Of a DNA stretch of 64,000 nt, positions 23,025 to 35,702 are shown piece after piece; position 1 is the stretch's first letter; every line of letters begins with the position of its first letter. The notes beneath the pieces are model-generated. The model searched no databases. It was not told the DNA's origin and saw only the letters and a list, made by a program, of their open reading frames with translations. The DNA is taken from assembly GCF_017591425.1 (NCBI RefSeq), contig NW_024466607.1, positions 10,486,501 through 10,550,500 on the forward strand, given 5' to 3'. The stretch comes from Ochotona curzoniae (taxonomy: Eukaryota > Chordata > Mammalia > Lagomorpha > Ochotonidae). Both the position numbers and the translations under genes were made by a program.

Positions 23025-23040
23025 TAAAGGACCATCTTTA

Positions 23041-23378
23041 TTTTTTTAAAAAAAGGTTTATTTATTTCCATTGGAAAGGCAGATGTACAGAGAGGAGGAG
23101 AGACAGAGAGAAAGATCTTCCATCAGATGATTCACTCCCCAAGTGACCGCAACAGCCAGTACTATGTCAATCCGAAGCCAGGAGTCAGGAACTTCTTTCT
23201 GGGTCTCCCATGCAGGTGCAGGGCCCCAATGCTCTGAGCCGTCCTCCACTGCTTTCCCAGGCCACAAGCAGGGAGCTGGATGGGAAGTGGAGCTGGCAGG
23301 ATTAGAACCGGTGGCCATATGGGATCCCAGCACATCCAAGGCGAGGACCTTTAGCTACTGCACTATCACGACAGACCC
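23041..23378 (-). mobile_element. Lagomorph C-SINE, full length, with target-site duplication
   Basis: Perfect 15-bp flanking repeats TAAAGGACCATCTTT (23025-23039 and 23379-23393). The insertion lies beside the tail of the next SINE. Confidence 0.95.
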
Positions 23379-23393
23379 TAAAGGACCATCTTT

Positions 23394-23711
23394 TAAAAAT
23401 GATTTGTTTATTTATTTGGAAGGCAGAATTAAAGAGAAAGAGGAGGAGAGATGCAGGAAGATATCTTCTGTCTGCTGGCTCACTCCCCAAATGACCACAC
23501 TGGCCGGGATCACGCCAGACCAAAGCCAAGAGCCTGGAATTTCTCCAGGGTTTTCCATGTTTTCCATATTTGGTCCATCCTCTGCTGTTTTCCCATGTGC
23601 ATTATCAGGGAGCTGTACCAGAAGCTGAGTAGCTTGGACTCAAACCGGTGCTCATTTGGGATGCTGCACTACAGATGGTGGCTTTACCCACTATGCCATA
23701 GCGCAAGCCCT
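23394..23711 (-). mobile_element. Lagomorph C-SINE, older subfamily
   Basis: Same orientation as the adjacent copy, directly head to tail. The head is 'TTTACCCACTATGCCATAGC' near 23681. Confidence 0.85.
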
Positions 23712-23714
23712 GAA

Positions 23715-25925
23715 AGGACTATTCCCAAAACATGCTCAGTTGTGTGATTGATACACTGAAATTTGACTTGTGCCCTGAGGTTTCAGAGCTATGTTGGCAT
23801 TTGTGTTGGCAATTATGTTGGTACCCAGTGATCCCTGTCTTGAAGTGACAGCATTGAACTTTTCATGAGTCTCGAAATCTTCTGGCTGACGTTAGTTGGT
23901 GCTGTCAAAATGACAACAGTTGACTTAAAATTACCATTGTGCTTGTATTATAAAGATCAAATTTTCTCTTCAGTGGGAATAAAGTGAGATTGAAAGTGCT
24001 GTCTTGGACTAATGCTTTAGAGTCAGGTCATTTTGCAAAGTGCGATTCTGATTTGACATAATGAAAATTAATGCAGAAGAGGAATGTCTTTGCTACTTTC
24101 ATTTCTCGGGCTCATGAATAGAAAACGGAGCAATGATACCCAACCAGTATATCCATGCAAATAAGAGTGGCTTGACAAGAGAGGGCCTGGATATACCACT
24201 TGCATTGAGGAGTTCGGCATGCTTGGGAAAGAGAAAAGAAGTAGGAGAATTAGCACACAAGTTTGAGTCAAAAGACCTGGAGCACAGCAAGCAGAAATAG
24301 CGTCATGGAAACCAGGACTTGCAGGCAGATCCTCCAACTCTGAAGAACTCAGTAGCATTGGCTGTAAAGGCTTGAATACTTCTTCATTGTCTTGGACCAC
24401 ACAATTCCATTGATTGGTTCATGACAATAATGGGTCATTGTTAAACAAAAATGTAAAAAACAAAAAACACAACAGCAACAGCAAAAACCCGAAAAAACTT
24501 AACAGTGACTCAACTGTGCTCAGAAATAAAATAGGCCATCAACTCATCAAGCCCAAACCATATTTGTATGTCTTTCTATTATTAAGTCAACATCAGTGTT
24601 TAAGCTTGAATAGTAACAGTTCTGCCCATTACACTTGTTCATTTGAATCAAAGCAGTCATGGAGTTTTGCTTCTGAATTATTATCCTGAAAATGCATCCT
24701 AAAGGCTCGGGGCTGGGCTGTATTATATATCAGGTCTGTACACTCACCCCTGGCCTCTTGGGGTTCACTGACACTCTGTTTTGTGTGACCTCTGCGAGTC
24801 AATGCTCCCTGGTGTCAGTCCTCTTCCTGCTCCCCTGTAGTCCTAACACCTGCCAGATAGGCGGAAACAGTGGGGTCAGCAGGAAGGTTCTGCCAGGTGG
24901 CACATCCATTCACAGATCACTGAGAATCGACAGTGCCATACCAACTCTGCACTCTGGTGGTTCGTGCCAACAAACATGATCCCTAGATGAGGGCCAGATA
25001 GATGAAGCTCTGCAGAGCTCCTTGTGCTGGCTGGCTTTAACTCAACAGTCTTGAGTCCCAGAAAGATGTTCAGAGGACGATATGCTGAGAAGGGTTAAGC
25101 CAGTGTTGGACATGGAGAAGAGCTTGGCACCCTCATTCTCATAATTGAAAAGCAAAGGACAAGAGTGAGGAGTCATAGTTTACTGAGATTTCCCATGGGA
25201 GTACAGATTTCATTTTTAGAAGCAGAGGGGTTCAGCCTTCTTTTCCCTGCCTTATTCCCCACTCTTAGTCTCTGAGACAACTTCTCATTAAAGTTTTTCC
25301 ACATTGTACAAAATGGAGCCTATTGTGCATCTACTAGATTCTAGATCTGCTGGCCTTCAGGTCTGAGGGCTACCTGGACTTATCTTGGGTGGAACCTGTA
25401 GGATGTCAATATTGTTGCGGTTCACTGAACCAGAAATGAGTTCATTGCCAGCTCAGTGCATGCTCAGTCCTGTCCCATAGCCTTTGTCTCTCTAGACAAA
25501 ATGTGCCCATTTAGCTCTAGAGGGCAGACTGGACTGTGAAATCTGCCCTGTTCCTGCACTGCCTGTCTGGGACCTGCCCCTCTTTCTCTGCTCCTGGTCA
25601 AGTCAAACAGAGGAGCAGGACGGGCAGTTCTTTGTCTGGGTTCACCTCCTGAGCTCTTGATGAATGCTCTTCCCGCCTTGTTGCTGATGGAGTTCCAGCT
25701 GCCTGTGGAGTTCAGACCACAGCTCACTGTATGCCGCTGGGGAGTCGGTCCCTGCAGCACCACGCCGTTGTGTCCACTGCTTTCCTGTGTCTGTAAGTCT
25801 CCAGGGAGCCCGTCTGCTGTTGTTCTGTCCTCTCCTATTTCCTGGAATGTGCCTCTCTGCTTCACACTGGCTAATGTTTCTGTCTGTTTTTACATATCCT
25901 TACCCTATTCCGCCATCATGATTCT
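23715..25925. other. Non-coding; possible unclassified repeat 25450-25920
   Basis: No gene recognised. The GC-richer part 25450-25920 ('GAGTTCAGACCACAGCTCAC' near 25708) has the look of a dispersed LTR-like element, but I cannot assign it. Confidence 0.3.
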
Positions 25926-25934
25926 CCAAAATTA

Positions 25935-26253
25935 TTTTTCTAATTATTTACTTTCACTTTATTTGAGTGAAGTGAGAGAAACAGGCATCTTTTGATTGCT
26001 GGTTCAGTCCTCAAATACCTGCTACCTATAGCAGGGATGGGCAAGCCAAAAGTCAGGAGACAAGAACTCAATCCAGTACTCCTACTTGGTTGGCAGGATT
26101 CCCAAGGGCTTGAGTCATCTCCTGCTGTCTCCCTGTGTGCACTGTAGCAGGAAGTTAGGTTAGAAGTTGAGTAGCCGGAATTTGAACAAGGATTTCCATG
26201 TACAACGCAGACATCCCAAATGGTGCCTTAACAGCTGTGCCAAAACCCATTCC
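25935..26253 (-). mobile_element. Old lagomorph C-SINE
   Basis: 'CTGCTGGTTCA..'-type signature diverged to 'GATTGCTGGTTCAGTCCTCA' near 25995. The head is 'GCCTTAACAGCTGTGCCAAA'. Confidence 0.7.
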
Positions 26254-26259
26254 AAGGAT

Positions 26260-27305
26260 TTTTTGTTCACAGCAGTAGAAGGAAAATTAACTGCTCTGAC
26301 AATACAGTAATAGAAACTGAGGAATTGCCCTGACCGCTTTGGGAGTAGATTTAGGGTGTCTAGGACAAGAAGTGCTGAGACCAAGAACATCTTGGCTTGC
26401 AGGAGGCTGGCGTGTGTTAGGCCAGGGAGAAAGACATCTCCCTGGTGGTGGTGGTAATGGGGGAATTTGAGGGAAAAGTGAAAAAATGTCAGTGTGTTTT
26501 TGGTATTTCCTGTTACCTGTTTTAAAATCATGCTTCATTTTCCCCAGCTAACCACTAAAAGTTTGCCATGCCCAATATTGTGATACTTTCATTTTGGCAA
26601 ATGAAGGAAAAGAGGCTATTCCAAAGCAAAGAAGGTGGGAAGGCTGGGCACAGGTAAAAGCACTGGAATTTGATGCAGCAGGCTCTTGTGATAGGAGGAA
26701 GCCGAAAGGAGGGCTCCTCCTTGCTCTGACTCTTGACCCACCACAATCGCAGAAGCTTCAGTAACATGGTACAGACCTGTTATATGCCAGGTTAATGATG
26801 CTCTAGAGGATAGGGAGGGGAGACTTGGAAGGCAATGACTGTTTTCTTGTTTGGTCCTTACAGGCAAAACACCTAGATGCCTGGAAGGAATGAGGTGAGT
26901 TGTGAGTTAAGGATGGGAGTGCCATGGGCAAGAATAGCCAGCTTCTTGTCGCAGGGAGAGCTGGATTCCAGTCAGATGCTGGGAATGAGGGAGAGAGCAC
27001 ATATCCCCAGTACCCTCCCCAACACAGCCAGCACAACACACAGGAAAAGCTACGTCTGGAAAAAACACTGTTGGGCCTGGGATCAACTCTCACATTCTGT
27101 TTGCTAACAGTGACTAACTCCAGTGTGTAAAACACTGGGCTTTTATATAAGCACAACATAAACCTGCCATCATTTTATAACCTCTCAATGCATTTTACAT
27201 AATGCAAGTCAACTCAAACAGCTGTGACCTCACCAGGTCGAGCATCTTATTCTTTGGGAGTTTCTGGGATCCAACTGGAAGCCCTATATGAGATGACTCA
27301 ATGCT
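26260..27305. other. Non-coding, no feature recognised
   Basis: Short open frames on both strands are uncorrelated with any known protein. Confidence 0.45.
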
Positions 27306-27311
27306 TTCTAA

Positions 27312-27500
27312 AAAAGTTTTATTTTTATCTCAAAAGCAGAGTTACAGAGAGAAGGTGAAACAGATCTTCCATCTGCCCTTCCACTCACCAAATGACCACA
27401 ATAGCTAGATTTGAGCTGACCTGAAGCCAGAGGTCAGGAGCTTTTCCAGGTTTTCCACATGGGTGCAGGAATTGACCACAGGGCCTCTTCTGCCCCTTGT
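27312..27500 (-). mobile_element. Lagomorph C-SINE, 5'-truncated
   Basis: 3' half only: 'AGAGTTACAGAGAGAAGGTG' to 'TTCCACATGGGTGCAGG'. Confidence 0.75.
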
Positions 27501-27604
27501 GCTGTGCCCCACAGGTCAGCGTGATCAGATGCCTGGAGCTCTTGTCTTCCTGCAAGAAAGAATTCAGCCGTGAGACAGAGAGGTAAGCATGCACATATTT
27601 AATG

Positions 27605-28015
27605 GAGAGAAACAATGAAGAGGAAATGCATGATGGATGAGGTGTATGTCTCAGTAAAGAAGTGAGAGTCCAAATGCCATTGCTGTTTTGTGTGTTGATT
27701 TTCTAACCTGCAACTTTGCCAGACTCTCTTGTGAGTTCCAGTAGTTCTTACAGAAATCCTTTGGTTCCCAAATGCCTTTTGCAAACAGGGATATTTCAGC
27801 TTTCTCCTGCACTGGTTTGTATCCCTTTGATTTTTTTTTTTTTCATCTAATGGTTCTGGCTAAAACTTCTGGTAGCATATTGTGTGTGAAAGTTTTGAAA
27901 ACGGGAATTCTTGTCTGATTCTGTACCTTAGTGGAAACACTTCTGGTTTTCCCCCGTGAACGTGGTGCCGGTGTGGGTTTGTCATATATCAAGGCTTGTA
28001 CTTTTGTATTCCTCC
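27605..28015 (-). mobile_element. L1 ORF2 fragment, antisense
   Basis: 'TTTTGCAAACAGGGATATTT' and 'GTGTGGGTTTGTCATATATC' are the complement of L1 ORF2 reverse-transcriptase region sequence, in the right order. Confidence 0.7.
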
Positions 28016-28019
28016 TTGT

Positions 28020-30070
28020 GCAAGTAAGAAACTGGTGGGTTTCAGGAACTTGTCTGGGATAATGTAGTTATCGACGTAGATAATGCAGTTAGGGACAAAG
28101 AAAATTTGAACCCAAAGATTCAAGACTCAGGAGTTGTCTAAGATTTGTACTCTGAGTTTATTTGCTTAAGACATTGCGTTTGAAGGTGCCGTCCCACCAT
28201 CACCAAATTGTGTGTTTTAAGGGAAGTATCAAAGAAGGGCATTCCAAGTCCCTCCTGCATTTTGATGCCCGTGAGATTACCCGGCTTGGCAGATGGGGAC
28301 GCAGTATTGGGGGTTTCAAATGCCAGCATGGTCCAGGACACAGTTTCTGCCTGTAGTTGTCCACTGTGCCCTGTTCAGTTAGTGTGGCCTGGTGTAAGGA
28401 GGAAGCCGGGACAGGTGCCTCACAGGCACAGCACAATTAATCCCCAGCAATGGGGGCTCTGGTGGGGAAGGAAGGTTGTGTGGAACTCCTGGCTGGACTG
28501 GCCTGCCTCAGGTCATCAGCTGCAGTTCCTTATCAAGAACTGTGTTCTTGTGCACACTGCAAGGTAATATAAAAACAACAATAAAACAGCTGTCTTCCCT
28601 ATCCCTGTGCTCGAAGAACAATCAAGTCACGCACCACAGGGTAGGGGTCTTCCTGATCCAAGTTCAGCTGGCCTTGCCTGCTCTTTTGGGTTTCCTTCAG
28701 ATTTCCCGCACTGGTTTGATGTTTGATTGTTGGTTTGCTTTGGCCAAGTCTAGCTCAAGGCAGGAGAACCTCTGAGGTTTTCAGGAACCAGCAGCAGGAC
28801 TCTTTCTGCTAAAATATTAGAGCATGCTACTGAAATAGCTTTTATTTCCAGGAGCAATGATTGTACAGAATTTCATTGCTCAATCAACCACACTCAACTA
28901 GTACTTATCTGAATCCTGGTATTAACTAGAAAGAAATGAAAGACAGGGCATCTCAGGAAAATTAAAATGAGGGTTTGATTCATGTTGCTGGAATTTGGGT
29001 ACATTGTATTCCAGCTGAACAGTTTGCACTGAGAGACCAGCAAAGGTGGAAGCTGCAATCAAAAGTTTCAGTGTTGTGAAATGGATGCAAAGGAAAAGGT
29101 TAAGAGGAAGATTCAAAGCTAGCCAGAAGAGGAGAGAAATAGTTGCTCTGAGGCTTGACTGAACTCATCAGAGACCATACCCACACAAGCAAATGTTCTG
29201 ATTGACCAACGATATATAATCCCCACCCCTTACACCTGGTAGGTTGGATCCCACCCTCCATCATCAGCTGGGAGCAGGAACATGGGATAGATATTGTGTG
29301 CACTGGCAACTTTGTTCCCAGCAGCAAATGCTATTGTCTGTCCCCAAGAAGGACATTCTCCCAGGTCTGTGATGAGAGGTGCATATTTGGTTCACCTTCA
29401 TTCTGTTGTTGCACTAAAAACAGGACAAGGTGAGAATTCTGGGGACAAGGTGTTGATGACCTGGAATCGGCAAGATCCAGCTCAACGAGCAGTCAGAGTC
29501 CAGGTATTCTTTTACTCTCACCCAAGGAGAGAGCATCTGAAAGACAGCAGAAAGCATAGAATTCAAAGACTTCTCAGGATGAGCTTCCTATTCCCCTTCC
29601 CTAACCCATTGCCAATGTTCTGTGGCCCAGGTAATGGATCTGTGCCTATTGTTCTGCTTAATACAGTTCTGCAGTTCTCCTAGTGACAGGATGAATCTTT
29701 CACATACTCAGGTGTTTTCCATATCTGGCCTCTGCTTATCTCTGCAGCCTGAACTATCCCCTTACCTTACCCTGCATTTCTCCCCCTCACCATACTGGAC
29801 TGGAGTTTTACTCATGCTATCCCCTAACTCTAACTTGCACTGCTCATTCCATTCATCTCCTATCCTCAGTCTTGAATGGGGCGCTGCCTCTACTCTCAAG
29901 ACATTTGTAGGCTCAGAGAAGCAAAGCTCTGTGTGAGAGGGGTAGGAACTGCATGTCACTCTTCCTTATTCATTTTGGGTCAGTGTCTTAGGCTTAATTG
30001 CTCCCAGATCCATTTGAAAAATGAAAATAGACTTGGCTTCTTGCATGATGGCAAATCCAGTTAAAAATTG
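28020..30070. other. Non-coding, no feature recognised
   Basis: Moderate GC content, with several frames of about 100-130 codons but no family match. The local part 28900-29450 looks like an old interspersed element without a name I can support. Confidence 0.4.
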
Positions 30071-30076
30071 GGCAAA

Positions 30077-30147
30077 GGGGACCAGTACATTGGCTCAACT
30101 GGCTCATCTTCCATCTCCAAACACAGCATCCTACATGGGTGCACAGT
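30077..30147 (+). mobile_element. Lagomorph C-SINE, 5' head fragment
   Basis: 'GTACATTGGCTCAACTGGCT' and 'GCATCCTACATGGGTGC' are the head of the older subfamily. The body is missing. Confidence 0.6.
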
Positions 30148-30654
30148 GCTTATCATAATCTGTTTAGAGGTCAAAGGAAACCTTAGACACAGAAAAAACT
30201 ACCAAAATTTAGATCTCCTATTGCGACTTCTTTGTTAGAAATACCATTTGCAAGAATGATCTCATAAAGCAGGGTGCCTCACTTTTCAGCAGTGTGAAAA
30301 AACATTTTCTCCTGGATCTTACTAAGATTTATTTGCCATTTGGTATAAAGATCTGTGGATATCAAGGCCAAATGCTGGAATCCCATTGATTTGTACCAAG
30401 AAAGAAGAGAAAAAGAGCTTAGAAGCTTAAAATTGATCCTCTGCAAAGAAGGTAGACTAGGGTTATTAAAAATATCTGTGAGTTATGAAATATTTTCCAT
30501 CTATAATATTAGACTGATGCCTCTAGGCTAGATGCTATTTTATCTTGGTCATTTCTGGGTATTTTTCTATTCCTCTCTAGAATGGATAATAGTTACTGCT
30601 AATAGTTACTGATTTGGTTCAACCACTTTCTTACTGTATGCTGCTCTGTGGGAG

Positions 30655-30745
30655 ATGAAAAGTGCTAGGAAGTCTAATGGGGAAATGGATTTAGCATCAG
30701 CCAGACCTGACTTTAAATTATGACTCAGTCATTGGGTACATTATG
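30655..30745 (+). mobile_element. MIR SINE core fragment
   Basis: 'CATCAGCCAGACCTGACTTT' followed by 'AAATTATGACTCAGTCATTG' resembles the MIR core. Confidence 0.5.
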
Positions 30746-30839
30746 TAACATCTTCTGTGAGATGTTACAGGATTTTTAGAAATAGTGGTGTTTTTTTGGG
30801 TAGCGGGCTTCACTTTTCACTTGGCAAAATGCTTACATG

Positions 30840-30857
30840 TGCACACACACACACACG
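30840..30857. repeat. (CA)n microsatellite
   Basis: Eight CA units. Confidence 0.85.
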
Positions 30858-30859
30858 TA

Positions 30860-31540
30860 CAGTGTCTGTGACTGTGTGAGCCCGTTTTCTGTACCAAAGA
30901 ATGGATCTGGGACAGCAGCTTTGCCACTGCCAGAACGTGCCATCTTTTGCAGACCTGGCCCAATTCCAGGCTTAAGCCACATGCCAAAACTTCTTTCTGG
31001 GCCATATTTGGCCTACAGGTCTATTTTACTTAATCTGTTCAGAACTGTTTTAGAAACCGGTTATGCCAAGCTGTAAAATGTGCCTGGTTCCACTAGGATG
31101 GAGTTTCTAGCTGGAAAAATTAGAAGGAAATAGTAAAATCGGACTACTAGTTCTGTGGATTTGTGCAGTGTGGGTTAATTTCAGCCTGTTCTTCTTACTG
31201 AGTTTATCTGCCAACCATTTTACTTTGTGACTTTGAGTCAGACCGTTGGAGGGGGTTGCCCTGTGTCGGGGAAGCTGTCATTCCCAAATAGTTATTTCCC
31301 CAGCTGCACTTGAGAAGCTGGAATGGCGGTGAGCCTCTGCGTTTGTGCTGTGTGACGCTGTGGGGGTGTGGTTATAGTGCAGGCCCGTCAAGGTGGGTTC
31401 ATTGCCAGCCAGGCTGTAGCAGAGACAATATTTTGGGCATCAGGCTGAGAGGGAAGGCTCCCTTGGACTCAACTTCAGAGAGTCCTATGTTCTCTCCAAA
31501 AAAGAAAAAAGAAAGGCCAAGGTCATAATGCAGGGAAGCT
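30860..31540. other. Non-coding, no feature recognised
   Basis: No repeat or exon recognised. Confidence 0.4.
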
Positions 31541-31624
31541 TTTTTTTTTTTTTTTTTTTACAGGTTATAAGGTGCTATTTTTAAAAAAATTCTTTATTTT
31601 TATTGGGAAGGCAGATATAACTGA
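31541..31624 (-). mobile_element. T-tract and tail-only C-SINE fragment
   Basis: A run of about 19 T at 31541 is followed by 'TTCTTTATTTTTATTGGGAA' and 'GGCAGATATAAC', the tail and extreme 3' end of a reverse SINE. Confidence 0.6.
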
Positions 31625-31974
31625 TGTTTCTCTTGGACATCAGTGCTCTAGAAGGTGGGAGAATATTCCTCTCCTGGTTGAGTCACCTCTCAGTCTCTGT
31701 TACGCCCACCTGTGATGTGCTCAGAATCCACAAGGGTCCACCCTTCTCTCTGTCAAGTCCCTGGGACTTTCCTAACCTGAGCACCCCTCCCGCTCTCCTT
31801 CCATCTGTCATCACAGGGCATTCTCTGCAAAGTGACCGTGCCTTCCCCCTCTTTCTTGGAAAGGGGCTGCCAGATCCATAATCTGCTTCACGGGAGACTT
31901 GACTGAGATATGTCAAAAATCTTCACATGAATTCTTGTTGATATGTTATGGTTGTACTTTGAAGAATTTTTTTT

Positions 31975-32289
31975 TTAAGATTTTATTTTTTTATTGGAAA
32001 GTCAGATATACAGAGAGGAGGAGAGACAGAGAGGAAGATCTTCCGTCCAATGATTCACTCCGCAAGTGAGCACAGTGGCCGATCCGAAGCCAGGATCCAA
32101 GAACCTCTTCCGGGTATCCCACACGGGTGCAGGCTCCCAAAGCTTTTGGGCTGTCCTGCACTGCTTTACCAGGCCACAAGCAGGGAGCTGGATGGGAAGT
32201 GGAGCTGCTGGGATTAGAACCGGCGCCCATATGGGAATCCAGCACGTTCAATGTGAGGACTTTAGTCACTAGGCCACACCGCAGGGCCC
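31975..32289 (-). mobile_element. Lagomorph C-SINE, full length
   Basis: Near-consensus reverse copy. GAAGAAT occurs just outside each end (31961-31967 and 32290-32296), consistent with a short target-site duplication. Confidence 0.9.
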
Positions 32290-32299
32290 GAAGAATGGT

Positions 32300-33200
32300 T
32301 TTTTTTGTTTTTTTTTTTTTTTAATTGTGGTGTTGTCTCTGCCTCTTGACTTGAGTCTACCTAAGATCCCATCCTACCCATGCATGCAAAAGAGCTCCAT
32401 GTGGAGTCCATTGAGTACTTTTCAGTGCGTTTAATGTATCCTATCATGGATTCTCATAGAGGTAGAAATTTTGTGAAATTAATTTTATAGCTCCAAATTA
32501 TAAATACTCACAAGGACTCAGTAAGGGTTAAGGACAGAATTGGACCACAATTCTTTCCTCTCTTTTCCAGCCCCAGTTCTTCATAGAAAATGAGAAAATA
32601 AATGGAAAATGTATTATGCTGTCATATAAAGGCTCTGATCAGTTTCTCTTCAATCCAGTTTCCATAATGTTGCTAGGGGAACCCTTTGAAAACACAGACT
32701 TGCTGGTGTTTATTCCAGAAGCAAACCAAGAATACCTCCAATGGTCCCCAGATTTAGTACCAGTTCTGTTAATACGCACACTTGAACATCAATATGTCCT
32801 TCCAGCCTCATTCCTCTCCTTCCCAGCCCGTGATCTTCCCTTCCCCTCTACCGCTGGTACTTGTACAAATGCCACAGCTCAGAGCTTCCTGGGTCTTTCT
32901 GTTACTCTCTTCCATTTCTTTCCATCACCTTTACATCCCCCAGGCATGTCATCTCCAGACTGACCCGTTTTGCCCAGAGCAAATGCCATCGTTACTGGGA
33001 GCTTTCTCCAACTTTCTGTGACAGAATGCATATTTCCTTTGGATTTTCAGAATCCTTGTAATGGTGTGCTACATGATTATGACTATTATCATATTAAGAC
33101 AACTCTTGCAGGTCATTCTTTAGACTGCAGACTTTTTGAGGAATGACCCGTCATCTCTTTCTGTGTGTGCTGATGCCTGGTGGATGATCCCATCCCTTCT
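32300..33200. other. Non-coding, probably old LINE-derived
   Basis: Pyrimidine-rich. 'GAACCCTTTGAAAACACAGA' near 32680 resembles L2, but the match is weak. Confidence 0.35.
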
Positions 33201-33204
33201 CATC

Positions 33205-33640
33205 TACATGTTTCTCAAATCTGCCTGTTGAGCCTGTCTTTATCCCCCAAGTACAGACTCACCTGTCAAAGACTTCAGCCTCCTTGTGGTCAAACTTGAG
33301 CTCACCACCTGCCCACCCCTACCTCCTCTCCATCTCTGTTTGGCATCACTGTCAACCCAGTTGCTCAATCCAGAGCGTGAGAACTATTCTAGACTGCAGC
33401 CTCTCTTTAACCAACAATACCCTCCTTCATCTAGTCATTTATATCTGTTCACTTCCACTTCCAGAGTATCAGTGCAGCCTGTGCACTTTATTCCTATTGC
33501 TGTCCCCTCAGGACATCGTCACCTCTTTCTTGTACTGAAGATTCATGTCCTTTGGCATCACTTTATCTTCAGACTTTCCTGTTGCACCTGAAAAAGTAAC
33601 TTGAATGTGGCAAGCTCTCAGTGAATGTCTGTTGAGTGAA
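33205..33640 (+). mobile_element. L2 fragment
   Basis: 'AGAACTATTCTAGACTGCAG' and 'CCTCTCTTTAACC..', then 'GCAAGCTCTCAGTGAATGTC' and 'TGTTGAGTGAATA', follow the L2 3' region order. Confidence 0.5.
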
Positions 33641-33644
33641 TAAT

Positions 33645-34590
33645 CAACGCCTGTACGTAGATGAATTTAGGTCTGGCTCAGGCATTTTCGGAAGAACCTC
33701 ATCTGAATATGCCAGCTCTCTTCTTGATCAAAGGACTCATAAAATGACATTAAGGCAATATACTAAAATGAATTACATTTTGGATAGGATTGTTAACATA
33801 GGTAACCTCCAGGAGCTTTCTAGCATTTATGGAATCCCAAGTTCCACTATGAGAGATGAGATCCATTTGGGCAGCTGAATATATTTCTGTGCAGATTTAG
33901 AAAGGCCAATTGATTTTTCCCAAGGTTACTGATGCAGAAGGAGCAGAGGCGGAGCTCAGACAAAGGATACAGACTTCGTATAATGTACTCAGTGCTTTCT
34001 TCTGTGTCCTCGTGCTCAGTGAAACAGGTATGACTCCAGCAGGAAGTTTACTCCTTGGAGTGTAGCCCTGGCAAGGGAATACCGCCAGTCTCCTAACTTC
34101 TGAATTCCTGCTGACATCTCATTCTCAAAGTCAGGGAAAACCTGGGGTAAGAGTGGATGAAAGAAAGCCTGAACTTGAAGGCTTGTTGCTCTTTCTCGTC
34201 TTTCTGATATCGGGCACCATAAGCTGCCTGCCTCAGCTTGTTGCTGAAGATGTTAGGGAGTGAAGTTGTCTTCTTTGCACCATTCTTTGTGTTTTGGAAG
34301 CCAAAACTGCTAGAAATGCAGAAACACAGTTGAAGAGATTTACTTGATCAGGGCAGGAATTGCAGAATTCTGAGTAATCATAGGAAGTGAGATGGAGAGT
34401 TGCTGTAGTCAGCTCAGAAGCCAGGAGATGGGCCCAGAACGGGAGAGAAGCACATCCCAGATGGCCCGGCAGGTGGCTTGGGCTCTGCAGGCAGCCCACA
34501 GCTTCCCTGGCTGACCCAGTGGGCTGGTGCTGACGGGGGCAGGAAGACTTTACTCGTGCGGTGCCTTCATTCATTTTCTGCTGTTGAAAT
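33645..34590. other. Non-coding, no feature recognised
   Basis: An 80-codon open frame at 33636-33878 matches no family I know and has no splice signals. Confidence 0.4.
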
Positions 34591-34594
34591 GGAG

Positions 34595-35015
34595 TAACTG
34601 AGATTATTGACTAAAAAAAAAAAAAAAACACCAGAGATTATTTCTCACAGTTCTGGAAGTTGCCAAGTCCAGGAATGGGGGATGTTCTTGTTGTATCATA
34701 ACATGTTCTGTATGATTTTGTCTGTGTCTCATACATGCTCTCTGGCCATAACAGTGACATCACACAGCCAGAGAGCATATATGAGCACAGACAATATCAG
34801 ATGGAACCCATCCATTTATCAGCATAAACTAATCCATGATAACTAACTTGCTGTCTCAATAATAGCCTTACTGCATTCATGGAGTGTAAGGTATGCCTTC
34901 ATGAACCAATCACCTGCCGAAGGTCCCACCTCTTAATATTGTTGCAGTGACGGTTAAATTATACCATGAGTTTTGGTGACTATTCAAGCCACAGGACATG
35001 GTTTTCGGCTGAGTC
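34595..35015 (-). mobile_element. MaLR-type LTR (MLT1-like), antisense
   Basis: 'TATTTCTCACAGTTCTGGAA' and 'GTTGCCAAGTCCA' near 34640, and 'GTCCCACCTCTTAATATTGT' near 34923, are complement MLT1 landmarks. A hairpin occupies its middle. Confidence 0.65.
34714..34798. repeat. Long imperfect inverted repeat (hairpin)
   Basis: The arms 34714-34746 and 34767-34798 are complementary over about 32 bp with three differences. The inner ATGCTCTCTGGC / GCCAGAGAGCAT is perfect, around a 20-base loop. Confidence 0.9.
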
Positions 35016-35019
35016 TTGC

Positions 35020-35445
35020 TGAGTTTGTGTGCAGGATTTTGTTCTCCTGCAGCACGGGCCCTTGCAGCTTGGCACCACAGTGTAGCTAAGCAGATAAGAC
35101 ATGGAGGTAAATAACAAGATGCAAAATGCAAAGGCATAGAGGTCACAGAAGGGACTTTTGATAAGGTCCCAGGGTGTTCAGACATGAGGAAACCTGGATT
35201 GGCTCCGTGCGGCAGGAGGGACGTTGTGATGTGTTAGCTTACGTATTTAGGTTAGGTTTGGTGTTGTATCACCACAGGGGAAGTTCAGACAGGAATGCTG
35301 AAAGAGTCAGGTCATTACTAACAGCTGAAACGAGGAGTTTGGTGTGCCTTGCAGGGTCCACAGGAAGGGGGAGGTGTGTGTCAGCTAACAGGTGGGAAAT
35401 AAGAAAGAGAGGAGGAGGACTTTTGGACTGAAGGCTTTTGATTTG
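35020..35445. other. Non-coding, no feature recognised
   Basis: No repeat or exon recognised. Confidence 0.4.
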
Positions 35446-35451
35446 TTTCTA

Positions 35452-35702
35452 AGATGTATTTTATTTCTATTTGAAAGGCAGAGTTACAGAGAGAAAGAGA
35501 GAGAGATGAGAGAGCAATCAGTCTTCTGTCCCCTCATTTGCTTTCAAATGCCTGCAATGGCTGGAGCTGAGCTGACCTGAAGCCAGGAGCCAGAGCTTCT
35601 TCTGGGTCTCCCATGTGGGTGCAGGGGCCAAAAAATTTGAGCCACCTTTCGCTGCTTTCCCAGATCGTAAGAAGAGAGCTGGGTCTGATGTGGAGCAACC
35701 AG
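35452..35702 (-). mobile_element. Lagomorph C-SINE, head truncated
   Basis: The reverse copy stops at 'GATGTGGAGCAACCAG', where the next SINE begins in the opposite direction. Confidence 0.8.

Noticed and set aside
33636..33878. 80-codon open frame that looked protein-like
   Set aside because: It starts inside an L2 fragment and matches no family I know. There is no support beyond being open.
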